From contig RBKR01000009.1 of the NCBI GenBank assembly GCA_004835665.1, forward strand, positions 620,001 through 684,000: a stretch of DNA of 64,000 nt. The letters run 5' to 3'. The notes under the pieces were generated by a model. That model was not told the DNA's origin. It did no database searches and was given only the letters and a program-made list of their open reading frames with translations. The translations under genes and the position numbers were made by a program. Shown here one piece after another: positions 1-11,262 of the stretch (the first letter of the stretch is position 1; each line of letters begins with the position of its first letter). The DNA is from Phoma sp. XZ068. Taxonomy: Eukaryota; Ascomycota; Dothideomycetes; Pleosporales; Didymellaceae.

Positions 1-3000
1 TCCGGTGAACAACGATATTGTGGCTTTGGCAATTGCGGTGAATAACGGGATAGCAGGAAGGAACAAAGTGGTTACGGGAAGGTAAGAGCTGAGGAATCTC
101 GCAAAGACGGACGAAGAGTCCTAAGTGTCTACGGGATATTAGACGGGCTGTCGCAAGGCAATACCACTATATTCGAACTTCAGTTGTACAACTAGCATCG
201 CTGCGCAACGTCTATATGCGCATTAATCATCGCGTCTACTTTTGATTTTATGGCTTTGCACCACGCAGAGTACCAATACAGCCGCGGAGCACATCGATAC
301 ATCCATCTGCAAGCCGCGTCGCCACTGCAGACACGGATCTTGGATCTCGAAATGATAGACATGCCACGCGCACTCCAGTGCCAGAAGTTTGCAGGGGTAA
401 TTTATTGGTATGCATGTCAGCAAGCCCTGACCATGTCTGGAAGGATGCACTACTGCACGCCACCACACGTCTTGGCCCTCGAAACCCATCTCCCGAAGTC
501 TTGTCGCATCTTGGAGATGCTTGATCGCACGCATAGCTTCACCGGCGCGGGTCTTCGAAACAGACTTTAGTATGGCGGCAAGCGGGAGCCATATCTTAAG
601 GATTTGCGAACGGGAGGTGGATCGATACATGTCATCGCCGTGGCAATACAGGTCTTGGCCTCATCATGCAGCACCGCTTGGCCGAAAACTCAGCTGCACG
701 TCTGTTTTCGTGACGTGCGGACCGATGCAAGGAATTGACTTCACAGCACGACTTGCCGTTGGTGCGACAGATCTACATGGCGGTGCGTGGTGCTTCTTCG
801 GAGCATGAAATTTGTGGTGGTGAGCCTCGTTCACGAGGTCATGGTCAAGCGAAGTCGCACTGCTTCAGCGCCGCCTCGTGCGCCTCTTGTTATGTAGGAT
901 TATTGGCTATGTGGTTTTGTTGTCATGTGAGATTTGTTGTCAGCTTTGGAGTGGAGAGAAATCCCGTGGTGGAGTGAGGTTCGAAGCCATTACCGGTTTC
1001 TATTGTTGTGCTGACTACGTGCGTTGTTGGCAGATATTTGCCTAGAGATGCCCAGAACAAATACCTGTGGCAAGTGCTCGAAGCGAGGTAAGATCACTGC
1101 GGGCCGTGGCAGTTGAACCGTTGCCTCACAAAAGAAGCTGGGATTGGCGGTGAATTCTGGGCCTAAAACTAAATCGATTGGCTGTCGGCGCGTTTTGTAT
1201 ATCGAATACGAAGATGTGGGATGCGGAGATGCTCTAAATTGATATTCTGGAGAGTGCGAAATATCGATCAGCGCAAGACGTCAATCACTCTCTGTTAGCG
1301 CTTGGCCGAGAGCATCCTCGTGCCGGAAGTGCGTGCCTTTTGTGGATTCTCCCCACCTCGTCTAGAAAGTATGTAGAGACGGTTCAATGGTACTTCACGC
1401 TTGTTATGATGCCAATGCTCTAACAACGAGCTATCCCGAACAAGATGCGGTGTAACATGAAGCTGACCTACTCTCGCACGACGTTCCATCGTGCCACGCC
1501 GGTAGAGTTGTGCAGGTCTTGCATCGGTGTGCAGCACAGGGGCAAGCGGGACACAGCATAGGGTGCAACTGCCCAACATTCGGACATCGGTTGTGGGAAT
1601 ACCGCGGTTGTTCTCCCATCGCGGCGGTTGCTTCAGAGAACGTGGTCGAGCGGAACAGAGTCATGTTTGATCCGAGAAGCTCTGCTAGCCCGTCATGGTG
1701 AATCTCAAGCGGGATCAGGATGGTGATTTCGGCAGTAGAGCCGGCTTCCTTACCAAGCATTGCCACCTTGCGATCCTGATGTTGGCAGGGTTCTTGTTTA
1801 GTAGAGCTGCTGATCGCGGGAAGACCAAAACACACCTTAACTCAATCTCGCTCTCGCCTCGAAAGCGACACAAGTCGATATCGGATCTTATTTTGCGCAG
1901 TATCCCCGGCCCGGCATCTGTTTGGTCCGCTAATGATATTTGTGGGGAATGGTGGTTTAGAAAGCCGGACACTAGCTGAACGGTGGACTCTTGCTTGGTC
2001 AATACGAGAATTCTCGTGCACCACGATCATGCACAGGGCAAAACAAAGTATTGATCCTTCTAGCCTTATGATGCTTGCTGCCCTTCAGGGCTGCATCTTT
2101 CGGAGAATAGGTCTGCGACAGATATCGGTGTGTATCGATACGTTGAGCCTGTGACGTGAGCTGCATGCCAGCAGACGAAATGAGCTCGCTTCTCAGCACG
2201 CGTGGTTGGCTCCTTGAATGATTCTATGACATCGGAAGAGGACCGACAACCCGTACAGGACTTAGGCGACCCAGTCTCGGCGGGATCCGTTTTTATCGTT
2301 CGAGCTCTCAAAGAATCCAGGTTCAGGAATGCCTTAGTTGAGATTGCCGTGGGGTTGGTGCTGCTTTTGGGGTGCTGGAAGAAACTTCATGCGCGGAACC
2401 CCCCTGAAACAACAAGCCTCGAACCACCTAAACTTAGAAGCGTGCGGATGATGGCATAAAGACAGCGAGCGGGTGGATCAGCCTCTCCTTATTTTCAATA
2501 AGCTCGTCCTAACGACTTTCACCCTTCTCTAGTGTGCTCGGCAACGATTGCTAACGTATCCGCCAAACGTCGTGTTGAGCCACCATCATCAAATTTGAAG
2601 ACTAGCAGCATGCACTCTCCACGTCGTTCCATGCGCCAGGCTTACACAACAGAAGCAAGCCATTGCAGACGCAGGCAGCCTGGGTGGAATCGAGATTGTT
2701 TCCCGAACCGACAGCGGGTCAGGGCAGCCGAAAGAGTTCCCCAAACGGCACAAAGGGTGTCGTCAGCCCTGAAGCCACCGCTGTTTCGATAGGTTACTGG
2801 AGTAACTTTGACAAGGTGTCCAACGATAGAGCGAATCCCCTAACTGATCAGCGCAGAACAGCGCGATGCCTCAGGTCCCATCAGATACGATGATCAATTT
2901 CAACATCATGTCCCTTGAGTATCCTCCCAGCGGGGTCGCAATCGAATCCATGTTCCTGCGTTGAAGGCTGACCTGGCCGCTGTCTGCATTTTCGCCCAAT

Positions 3001-3424
3001 CATAGCCCCGGTCGTGCCGAAGCGCATCCGGAGCTACGGGGCGAGAGTTGATAGCGTGTGAGGCTCCAGGGATGTCCGCGACACAAGGCTTGAACTCTGC
3101 TAGCTTTAACCGACTCTTGGCGAGACAGGCTTCGATGCGCCGTAGTCAAGTTTAGCAACATTCGTGCAGGGATGTTTCGCTGGCGGGAGATCTTGCGCCC
3201 CTTCATAAACAGAGTGTTCCGTTCGTCCTGTACGCTTCTGTTCTTCACTTTCTCGTTCGAAGTCTTAATCCCGTCCGCTTTATTTGCGGTTCGCCTCTCG
3301 TTACCCCTCTCAGGACTATCCAGTTGTGAAGTCTTCATTGGCTCACACTTGCCATTCGCTTCCTTGAACCCTCCACACAAACTACTTGTAGTAATCCCGT
3401 AATACGAACACAAACTCCGACAAC
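1..3424. other. gene-poor stretch at left edge
   Basis: No coding region can be supported here. Reading frames are short, overlap each other on both strands and match no family I recognise. The longest minus-strand frame (223-630) and a plus-strand frame with one hydrophobic stretch (2202-2459) were considered and left out. The last few hundred bases before 3425 are presumably the promoter and 5' leader of the chitin deacetylase gene. Confidence 0.5.
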
Positions 3425-5800
3425 ATGCACTTCTCCACCCTCGCCGCTGTTGCGGCTGTCGCCCCATTCGTCAGTGCCCATGGCGGTATGGGACTGCCCA
3501 AGATCGCCGGTATCAACATGCGAGACCTGAAGTCCCGTGACCTGCTTGCCAACCTTGAGGCTCGCATTGCTGAGGTCCAGATTGCTCATGCTCATGAGAA
3601 CCGCCTGAACGCCCGCCAGGATGACCGCGAGTGTGGTGCTGGTATTGGCTCTTGTGCCGCTGGGCAGTGCTGCTCTGGTGCTGGATGTATGGCTATCTAC
3701 TGCCAAACCATGAGATTTGTAACACTGACAAATTACAGACTGCGGTACAGAAGATGACTACTGCTACTCTCCTGGTTGCGACTACAAGTACGGCCCGGGA
3801 TGCCCTGAGAACGTCACCCCCGCTGGCACCAACACCTCGACTATTGCCCGTACCAAGGTTGGCTCTGTTGCTTACGGAGGCGCTGGTATCTATAACTGTG
3901 TTACCCCTGGCACAGTCGCACTGACCTACGACGATGGCCCACAGAAGGCCTACACTTCTCACGTTCTGGATGTCTTCAAGACATACAACGCCAAGGCCAC
4001 TTTCTTCATCACTGGCAACAACATCAACAAGGGCGAAATCGACACCACTGCTGAGTTCGTCAGTGTCATCAAGCGCATGGACTCCGAGGGCCACCAGATC
4101 GCATCTCACACCTGGACCCACTTGGACCTGAGTGCTGTCTCTTCCATTGACCGCAAGCAGCAGATGTGGAAGAACGAGATGGCTCTTCGCAACATTGTTG
4201 GCAAGATTCCCACCTACATGCGCCCTCCCTACTCCAGCTGCACAGCTGCTTCTGGCTGCGAGCAGGACATGGCTGATCTTGGTTACCACGTCACCTACTT
4301 CGACGTTGACACCGATGACTACAACCAGGACGATGTCAACAAGATCCAGAACTCCAAGAACTACTTCAAGGGCAACATCACCGCTAACGGTGCATCCGCT
4401 GCCAAATCCGACTGGTTGAGCATTGGTCACGACATTCACTACCAGACCGCCTACAACCTCACTGACTACATGCTGTCTACCCTCACCGGTCTCGGCTACA
4501 AGGCTGTCACCGTTGGCGAGTGCCTCGGCGACCCTGTTGCCAACTGGTACCGCACTGCTGGCGGCGCTGGCACTGCGACCACCCAGGTAAGTTTGTGATT
4601 TCACGATGCTCTGCCTTCTCGAGAGCCGTCCTCGAGTTTCATTCAAGCCTTCTTGAGAGTCGTCCTCAAGGTCTCCTTTGTGTCATTGCATTCAGCATTG
4701 TCATTGAAGCGCAAGCTTGAAGGGAACTGATGATTTGAAAAAGTGATCCCACTGAGACCGATGGCCTGGGCTCGACACAACTGAACGTTGAGACCAAGAG
4801 CCCCGTTCCTCAGGCGGTGCTTCGTCTGAACTCGAAAGTCGCCAAAACGACAAGACCATGTCTACGAAGACGTGGTTTCCACTCCTTCTCCGCTCTTGTC
4901 ATTTGGTGGCTCGCATTGGCTTACATGTCGTCTCGAAATTTATCTAACATTATTATTAGCCCGCTGCTTCTGCCTCCAAGACCTCATCTGCTCCTGCTTC
5001 TACCGGAACAAAGAAGGTTTCCACTGAGGGAACTTGCGGTTCTGCCGCCGGAACGTAAGTCGTATGAAAGCCACTTCACCTCAACTCAACTAATAAAGCT
5101 CCAGCACCTGTCTTGGTTCCACCTTCGGTAACTGCTGCTCTCAGTACAACTACTGCGGATCCACAGTAAGTGATAGCTATTCGTTCACTATGTTCGCAGA
5201 CTAACCAGTATACAGACTGATCACTGCGGTACTGGTTGCCAGACCGGTTTCGGAAACTGCGGTGGCAACGGCGCTGTCTCTTCCAAGGCTGCCTCTAGCA
5301 CCGTGAAGCCCGCTACTTCTTCTGTTAAGACATCTGCCGCTGCTACTGCTACCACTGCCTCCAAGGTCTCCACTGACGGTACCTGCGCGGGCACTGGCAA
5401 GCAGACTTGCCTTGGCTCCACTTTTGGCAACTGCTGCTCCCAGTACAACTACTGCGGATCTACAGTAAGCACCTTACGGCTTTAAGTTCACAGTTTTCCA
5501 TGACTAACGGATTTACAGACTGACCACTGCGGAACTGGATGCCAGTCTGGCTTCGGCACATGCGGCTCTTCGTCTGCTTCCAAGGCTGCCACTCCTACCA
5601 CCAAGGCTACTTCCACCAAGGCTGCTGCCACCTCCGCCGCCGCCCAGAAGGTCTCCACCGATGGAACTTGCGCCGGCACCGGCAAGTTCACTTGCAAGGG
5701 TTCATCTTTCGGGAACTGCTGCTCGCAGTACGGCTGGTGTGGTTCTACTACCGGTCACTGCGGTACCGGTTGCCAAACTGGTTTCGGTACCTGCACATAA
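3425..5800 (+). CDS. secreted chitin deacetylase with four CBM18 modules
   Basis: Polysaccharide deacetylase (CE4, NodB fold), predicted to remove acetyl groups from chitin in the cell wall or extracellular space. Exons 3425-3686, 3739-4586, 4960-5054, 5105-5165, 5216-5464 and 5519-5800 give 598 residues. A signal peptide covers about residues 1-18. A first cysteine-rich CBM18 lies at about 67-110 and is completed only by splicing intron 1. The catalytic domain shows TYDDGP (about 150) and the zinc motif HTWTH (about 210-214). Three further CBM18 modules follow at about 395-436, 478-520 and 554-598, separated by Ser/Thr/Lys/Ala linkers. Intron 2 is unusually long (373 nt) and may hide a small in-frame exon (4757-4816). 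The family assignment is firm; the exact boundaries of intron 2 are less so. Its chitin substrate links it loosely to the GlcNAc cluster 25 kb away. Confidence 0.93.
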
Positions 5801-6232
5801 GCAGTTCATCCGCGAGTTGTTTTAGGTTGTAAAAAGTTGAAGTAGCGTCAAGCGTTGACGTAATTGTACAAAGCAAGCGATATATCATGATCAGCACATA
5901 GCACTATTGGATTTATGATAATCATCCATCTCGATCACTTCTGATGTCGGCATGTGTGCGTGTTGAAGACGACAGCTCTGTGTTCTGACAAAACATTATT
6001 GAAAATCCTTAACATCAATACGGCTTAGCTCAGATTACACTGCTTGGATTCAATTGAGTTATATATTGAGGTCGGCTGCAATGATGTTCGCGCTTAATAT
6101 GTGGAAGGATTTGGACTGAGTTGGTATTAGGGAACCCGCAAAGATACTGGTTGAGTATGCGCAGCCAAAAAAATCATGCATGCTCCTACTCCCAAGGAAC
6201 GAACAGTAGGGCACTTGCAGCTGCAAAAAGGA
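5801..6232. other. 3' region of chitin deacetylase
   Basis: AT-rich 3' flank of the chitin deacetylase gene leading to the first tRNA gene. No further gene seen. Confidence 0.5.
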
Positions 6233-6319
6233 TGCCCTCTGCCAGAATCGAACTAGCGATCTTATCATTGCATACCGAGGTAATACTAGTGATACGCTTT
6301 ACCACTAAGCCAAGAGGGC
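6233..6319 (-). tRNA. tRNA-Thr (AGT anticodon) with intron
   Basis: On the minus strand the 7-bp acceptor arms GCCCTCT and AGAGGGC pair, followed by discriminator A. The D arm has GCTT/AAGC with A-box sequence TGGCTTAGTGG, and the T arm has GTTCGATTC as B box with 5-bp paired arms. The anticodon stem is TATCA/TGATA. The loop reads C-T-AGT-A, then a 15-nt insertion, then A, so the anticodon is AGT (Thr) with an intron at the usual 37/38 position. Without the intron the tRNA is 72 nt. Confidence 0.9.
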
Positions 6320-7840
6320 TTGGAAGAACCAAGAGATTCCAACATTGTTGGATTGGCTTGTGAAAGGAAAAGTGAATAATAACACTTATATTGCCAATCT
6401 GTAAATTGATTACCATCTCCGGTTGTAACGAGGTAATCGTGGATGAGATTCTTACGTTTAGCCATGGTTTGAGGTGCAGAGTTTTACCCGAAGTTGAGCG
6501 ATTTGCCAAGTCCGAATCCGACGCCCCCTCCCGCATTAAACACGCTAATAGCGGTCCGAGCCCTCATCAGGTCCGCTGGTCTCCCGCTCTTTGAGCTCTC
6601 CCACATTGATGCAAAAAGCACTCAACCGACTTTGGCCGTGTGAGAGCTTGTTTGTGTCATGATTGGGCTTGTGCTTGCACCCTGCGCCTGATATATTGGC
6701 ATCTTCCGCGAGGGAGACATTCCATCGGCAATGCGGCTCTGCTCTGTACACCTTGCACGACCCTGCATGTGCTCTCAATCAGAAACAGGAGAACCATACA
6801 TGCTCGAGCGCGGCTGAACAGGGTTCCGGTAACGAAAGGTGTGCAATTCGACCGTGTCTCATCTGCTCAAGAAACTTTTAGAGATCAGCCACATGTTACC
6901 CAATCTGTCATTTCTTCAAGCGCACTCCACAAATGGAGATACCTGCAGCACAACATCTGCAAGTTCCACTTTGGCAAGACCGAGCCGGACGTGATGCTAA
7001 AAGATAGATTGCGCTGGGTTCCAGCCTTTGCGAACACGTTGGCAGAGAGGACTCTCCGAGACTGGGCTCCTGATCTGGTAATTGTGATCCAATCGACGCA
7101 TCATGTGTGAGACCCTGCCCAAAGCTCAAAGACGCCCCTGATGCACCCCTCAGCTGCTATCGCATTCGCCAAATCGCACTATCTCGATGCAGCAGAACAG
7201 TAAAAGAAATTCGAGTGACATTAGGAAATGTGGAAGCAAGGCATGAATTATTACGCATGGACTTGTTTCCAAAATAAATTGTGGAGATGAAGTCTGGGGG
7301 AGGCAAACCAGCCGCTCAGGGTTACGCTTATTCACATGAAAATACGCTTGGCGCGCTAAAGTAACCTGAATTCTGAGCCTCCTCTGCCTGCTGTTTCCGC
7401 TGTCCTTTTCTCTCACCTTCCTCAAACGCAACTCACAATACACAAACGAACACCAACGGCCAGGAAAATATACCTGGCGCACACTATCGACACTACGCTA
7501 TCTTCAGAACATCATCTATGGGCTCTGCTTCTCCCGACGCGACCGTTTCTCTCTCCATCGCCCAGCTCTCCCTGACTGGCCCCGTGTTCCCATATATTGC
7601 CTCCACCAGCGGACTGAACAAGACCGACGCCTCTTTCGCCGCGCTGATTCGTCGCTGTCTAGGGGAGGAGGGTCCACCGTGAGAGGTGGACGGTAATATT
7701 GGCCAGGTCCAGTACTGAGTTGGCTGTGCGCATTACATTGATAGCATCGGGTTTGCGCACGCTGATGCAGACTGTCTTGAGTCAACGCAAGACATAAACT
7801 ACCAGAGCAAACGCTCTATTACCATCGGGCCACCGCACAC
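6320..7840. promoter_or_regulatory. upstream region and leader of the AGC kinase gene
   Basis: No supported gene. From about 7340 the sequence becomes pyrimidine-rich (CTCTGCC, TTTTCTCTCACC runs), as is common near fungal transcription starts. A 54-codon ORF with its own ATG (7518-7682) precedes the kinase start and would act as an upstream ORF if transcription begins before it. Confidence 0.45.
7518..7682 (+). other. 54-codon upstream ORF before the kinase
   Basis: ATG at 7518 opens a 54-codon frame ending in TGA at 7680. It lies 158 bases before the kinase start. I tested whether it could be a first exon: a GTGAGA donor lies at its end, but the acceptor at the CCAG ending at 7801 does not restore the kinase frame. 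A regulatory uORF is therefore the simpler reading, but translation is unproven. Confidence 0.3.
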
Positions 7841-9586
7841 ATGGGGATCTTCTCCTTCGACGACGACGAGGCGCAAGGTGCGAAGAAGGATGCGCAGCAG
7901 GGCGCGGAGCGCACGATGAATGTGGACGACATGTTCGCCGCAGACAAAATGGACATGGACTTGCCAAATGTGCCCCTCCATGTGGGTACCCCACCTATCA
8001 CGATCGCGTCTCCACTGCCCAAGCGCGCAGTGCAGCCCAATTTGGAAACCAAGCAGCAAGGTCCGGACAAGTTGGATTTCAATGCGGTCATGAAGAAGGC
8101 GCAAAAGAACAAGAAAAGGAAAAAGAAGGCCATGGATGGCGCTTCGCCTGCTGCCAACATTGCTCGTGGTTTCCACACTCCGGTCACATCCGGTGGAGAG
8201 GAGTCGGACTTCTCTGCTGCTGCCACACCGCGCTTCGGTCCAGCTGTCTCTGGATTGCCAAGTGTCACCAGTAGCCCTGCGCTCAGGCCGATTTCTTCAA
8301 TGGGAGGCATCAGTAGTCTCAAAGCTCAGCTCGAGGCCCTGAACATTGGTGCCCGAGCCGACTCCCCGCTAAAATGCCCGCCCGCAAAGCAGGTCGCCTC
8401 TGGCATGTCAAGCAACACTAGTATGTCTGGACTTGATAGCACCAGCGACAGTGACCGCACAGAGATGGAGAGTTACGAAGTCAATCTAGACGAAGATTTC
8501 AGCGTCGATGCACTGTCCAAGACTTCTACTATGCTCGGCAATAACGTTATGCGCAAGATGAGCGCCGACGACTTTCAGCCTATCAAATGCCTTGGCAAAG
8601 GCAGTTACGGCACTGTACTACTCGTCCGACAGCTGAGCACTGGTCGCCTGTTTGCTCAGAAGACTTTCAAGAAAGCCTCCATTACCGTGCACAAGAAGTT
8701 AATCGAGCAGACCAAGACCGAGCGTAACATCTTAGAGAGCGTTAACAGGCATCCATTCATTGTCAATTTCTATTACGCCTTCCAGGACCAGGAGAAACTC
8801 TACCTCATTCTCGAATACGCGCAAGGTGGCGAGCTGTTCCACCACCTAGAGGCTGAACGCATGTTCTCCGAAGATGTAGCAGCTTTCTACATGGCTGAGA
8901 TGGTGCTTGCTCTTGATCACCTTCACCGCTCGGTCGGGGTCATCTACCGCGATCTGAAGCCCGAAAATTGTCTTCTCGACCATGAGGGACATCTCCTTCT
9001 CACCGATTTCGGCCTAAGCAAGGTCACACTCGACGATGAGAGTCCCTGTCGATCAATCCTTGGTACCCCTGAGTACATGGCGCCCGAAGTCATCGAAGGC
9101 AAAGAATACGGCGCGGCAGTGGATTGGTGGTCTTTAGGCGCCCTTGGCTTCGATTTGCTTACTGGGTCACCACCCTTCACTGGTAATAACAACGCTAAGA
9201 TCCAGGAGAAGATTCTCAAGCAAAAGTTATCTTTGCCATTTTATCTCAGTGCTGATGCAAAGGATCTCCTCACTCGGCTTCTGCGCAAGGACCCAAAGAA
9301 GCGTCTTGGATACAACATGGTCAAGGACATGCAAACGATCAAGAACCACCGTTTCTTCCGCAAGATCAACTGGAAGCAGCTTCAGGCGCGCGAATTGGAG
9401 CCACCGATTCAGCCACTCATCACTGACCCTGAACTGGCTGAGAACTTTAACCAGGAGTTCACGGACTTGCCGCTCAGCCCGGTGTTGACCAGGAACTTTT
9501 TAAGCGAGGCCCAGAGTAACCCCTTTGGTGGTTTCAGCTTCGTAGCTAGCCAGAGCTTGCTGGATGCTGGAGAGTGGGGATACTAA
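7841..9586 (+). CDS. AGC-family Ser/Thr kinase, S6K/Psk1-like
   Basis: Intronless, 581 residues. Residues 1-245 are low-complexity and basic/Ser-rich. The kinase domain spans about 245-510, with the glycine loop GKGSYG, catalytic loop YRDLKPEN (about 368), DFG (about 388) and T-loop SILGTPEY (about 405). The AGC C-tail carries a turn motif LPLSPV (about 543) and a hydrophobic motif FGGFSF (about 560). The sequence around VRQLSTGRLFAQK and QTKTERNIL resembles fission yeast Psk1 and animal p70 S6 kinase more than Sch9 or Ypk1: no C2 domain is seen. The predicted role is a TORC1-dependent growth-signalling kinase phosphorylating ribosomal protein S6 (inference from family). The N-terminus has an aromatic/acidic segment (FSFDDDE) recalling the TOS position of S6K. 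The start lies in a good context and agrees with the frame. Confidence 0.88.
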   Translation: MGIFSFDDDEAQGAKKDAQQGAERTMNVDDMFAADKMDMDLPNVPLHVGTPPITIASPLPKRAVQPNLETKQQGPDKLDFNAVMKKAQKNKKRKKKAMDGASPAANIARGFHTPVTSGGEESDFSAAATPRFGPAVSGLPSVTSSPALRPISSMGGISSLKAQLEALNIGARADSPLKCPPAKQVASGMSSNTSMSGLDSTSDSDRTEMESYEVNLDEDFSVDALSKTSTMLGNNVMRKMSADDFQPIKCLGKGSYGTVLLVRQLSTGRLFAQKTFKKASITVHKKLIEQTKTERNILESVNRHPFIVNFYYAFQDQEKLYLILEYAQGGELFHHLEAERMFSEDVAAFYMAEMVLALDHLHRSVGVIYRDLKPENCLLDHEGHLLLTDFGLSKVTLDDESPCRSILGTPEYMAPEVIEGKEYGAAVDWWSLGALGFDLLTGSPPFTGNNNAKIQEKILKQKLSLPFYLSADAKDLLTRLLRKDPKKRLGYNMVKDMQTIKNHRFFRKINWKQLQARELEPPIQPLITDPELAENFNQEFTDLPLSPVLTRNFLSEAQSNPFGGFSFVASQSLLDAGEWGY

Positions 9587-9955
9587 GCATGGTGGAATGG
9601 TGTGCTATCCGATTTCCTTTCATGTTTAAGCTTTCGTTGGCTTTTTTTCTCGGATTCGTGCGTTGATCACATTGAGTTGTACATAGCGCTGTTCTGCGCA
9701 ATACTCCATAGACACATGCCACATGCATGTTTAATGTCCAAGATTGTTGTTTATCATTGTGTGAGGTGCAACAAGCGACATTTCACAGGTTTTGTCAGCT
9801 GGCGGTATTAGCAGATTCTTGCCGATGTAAGATATTTGGCCTCCCCTTCTCATTACTGCAACTACGAACTTCTATTTCCCAAAAACAAACGAGAGAATCC
9901 AGGCATGATGACTGCCGATACTGCGAGAACATGATATGTGATGGGCAAAAAAACG
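9587..9955. other. 3' region of the kinase gene
   Basis: T-rich 3' flank of the kinase gene up to the second tRNA gene. No other feature seen. Confidence 0.5.
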
Positions 9956-10039
9956 TGCCCATTCTCGGAATCGAACCGAGGATCTTCTCATTACGCAGAA
10001 GTATACGAGTGAGACGCTGTACCACTAAGCCAAACGGGC
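9956..10039 (-). tRNA. tRNA-Thr (CGT anticodon) with intron
   Basis: Minus strand. Acceptor arms GCCCGTT and AATGGGC pair with one G-T, followed by A. The A box TGGCTTAGTGG matches the upstream tRNA gene, and the B box is GGTTCGATTCC with CTCGG/CCGAG arms. The anticodon stem is TCTCA/TGAGA. The loop reads C-T-CGT-A, then a 12-nt intron, then A, giving anticodon CGT (Thr). Mature length without intron is 72 nt. Confidence 0.9.
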
Positions 10040-11262
10040 TACTGTTCTTTCGAAGTAGGTTTGTTATAAAATATATATTCCAGTCTCTAATTCTAGGACA
10101 TTGTGACGGGATTGGGTTGCCCTTAATCCTCATCCTATCACCTAGTGAGGCGGGCACTAACCAAACAACATCGGCCCGGTGTTAAAGGTTTAGTTCGCCT
10201 CAATATTTAGTAAGCGAATTAGCGTAAGTTCGACATCATTTCATTATATCTTACCTCATCTACAGTCACTCATCACCTATATTTGCATCCATAGCCTAGC
10301 CCATTGGTCGAATGCGCCATGCTATCAGAGATCATGTACGCTTACATCGTTCCGTTCCGACACGGTTCTCCCTAGGACACATCAACTCTCAAGTTTGATG
10401 GTCAAGGACTACGCATCAGAGTGTCATAGGATGTTAGCAACTATACTAGATTGTGTGCTTCTCAAGTATTTCTCACTATAGCACGTAAGTATCCAAGGTG
10501 GTCTGCCATTAAACGTTCGATCTCAGATGTCATTGTTTAATACGCTCGATCGGATAGAAAGGACTAGCGACAGTACGCTGCAGCAGGTATGACTGACGAA
10601 GGTATCAAACAACATGGAAAGATGCGCTGTACATATTAAACACACTCTGTTTGCCAGGAGCAGTGCATTCTAACGTTTTGATGTTGAAGAACAAATTGTC
10701 AAGAGGGCGTGCCATGCCTTTCAGTGACATGCCACGCTTTTAAGTGCGAACATGCCTACTTATTGCAAGCCTTGATCAACCCCTTGGAACAGGAGATACA
10801 GTACGCAGCACACAATAAGTGTTGAGAGATCTGAACCAGTTCCTTTCCCTCGCAAGAGATGCATGTCTCACAATCGAACCATGAAAAGAGAGATATTGAG
10901 CAGATGCACTGACTGTCGCAAAGCAGTACAATAGTAACCTGCAGCATCGTAAAGGATAACACTCTCATGCAACTTTGCAGAAAGGGAAAATTTGTTCCTG
11001 GCTTGTGCCGCAATGCATAGGAAACGGGAGGGGAAGTAAAAGACATTCAGTTTGTCCCATTTCTTCTTACGCATTGGACTATCTGGGTGGTAGAAGAGGA
11101 CCGCCGCTCCTTCACTGTGAAGGAAATACCTTCCCCTGCCAAGAACAGCCAGACCTTTCCGTCACCACCTGGCGCAATGTGTTATAACTCTTCCGCTCCT
11201 GCGCTCCACCTTCGACTCAACTTACTCTACACACTAAGTTTGATTGTTGAACTCTTCGCAAA
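10040..11262. other. intergenic, upstream of Zn2Cys6 gene
   Basis: About 1.2 kb with AT-rich segments and no supported gene. The right end is presumably the promoter of the gene starting at 11263. Confidence 0.45.

Noticed and set aside
223..630. Minus-strand frame of 135 codons near the left edge
   Set aside because: Part of it reads protein-like, but no family, no splice partners and no clear upstream continuation were found; composition is not decisive.
1048..1090. Short frame starting MPRTNTCGKCSKR followed by a GTAAG donor, like the first half of a Zn2Cys6 cluster
   Set aside because: No acceptor or second half of a zinc cluster could be found within the next few hundred bases.
2202..2459. 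Plus-strand frame of 85 codons with one hydrophobic stretch
   Set aside because: Too short, no family, and overlapped by equally long frames on the other strand.
3693..4646. Long minus-strand frame (317 codons) antisense to the chitin deacetylase
   Set aside because: It is the mirror of a strongly conserved CE4 domain; Val/Gly-rich composition is typical of an antisense shadow in GC-rich codon use.
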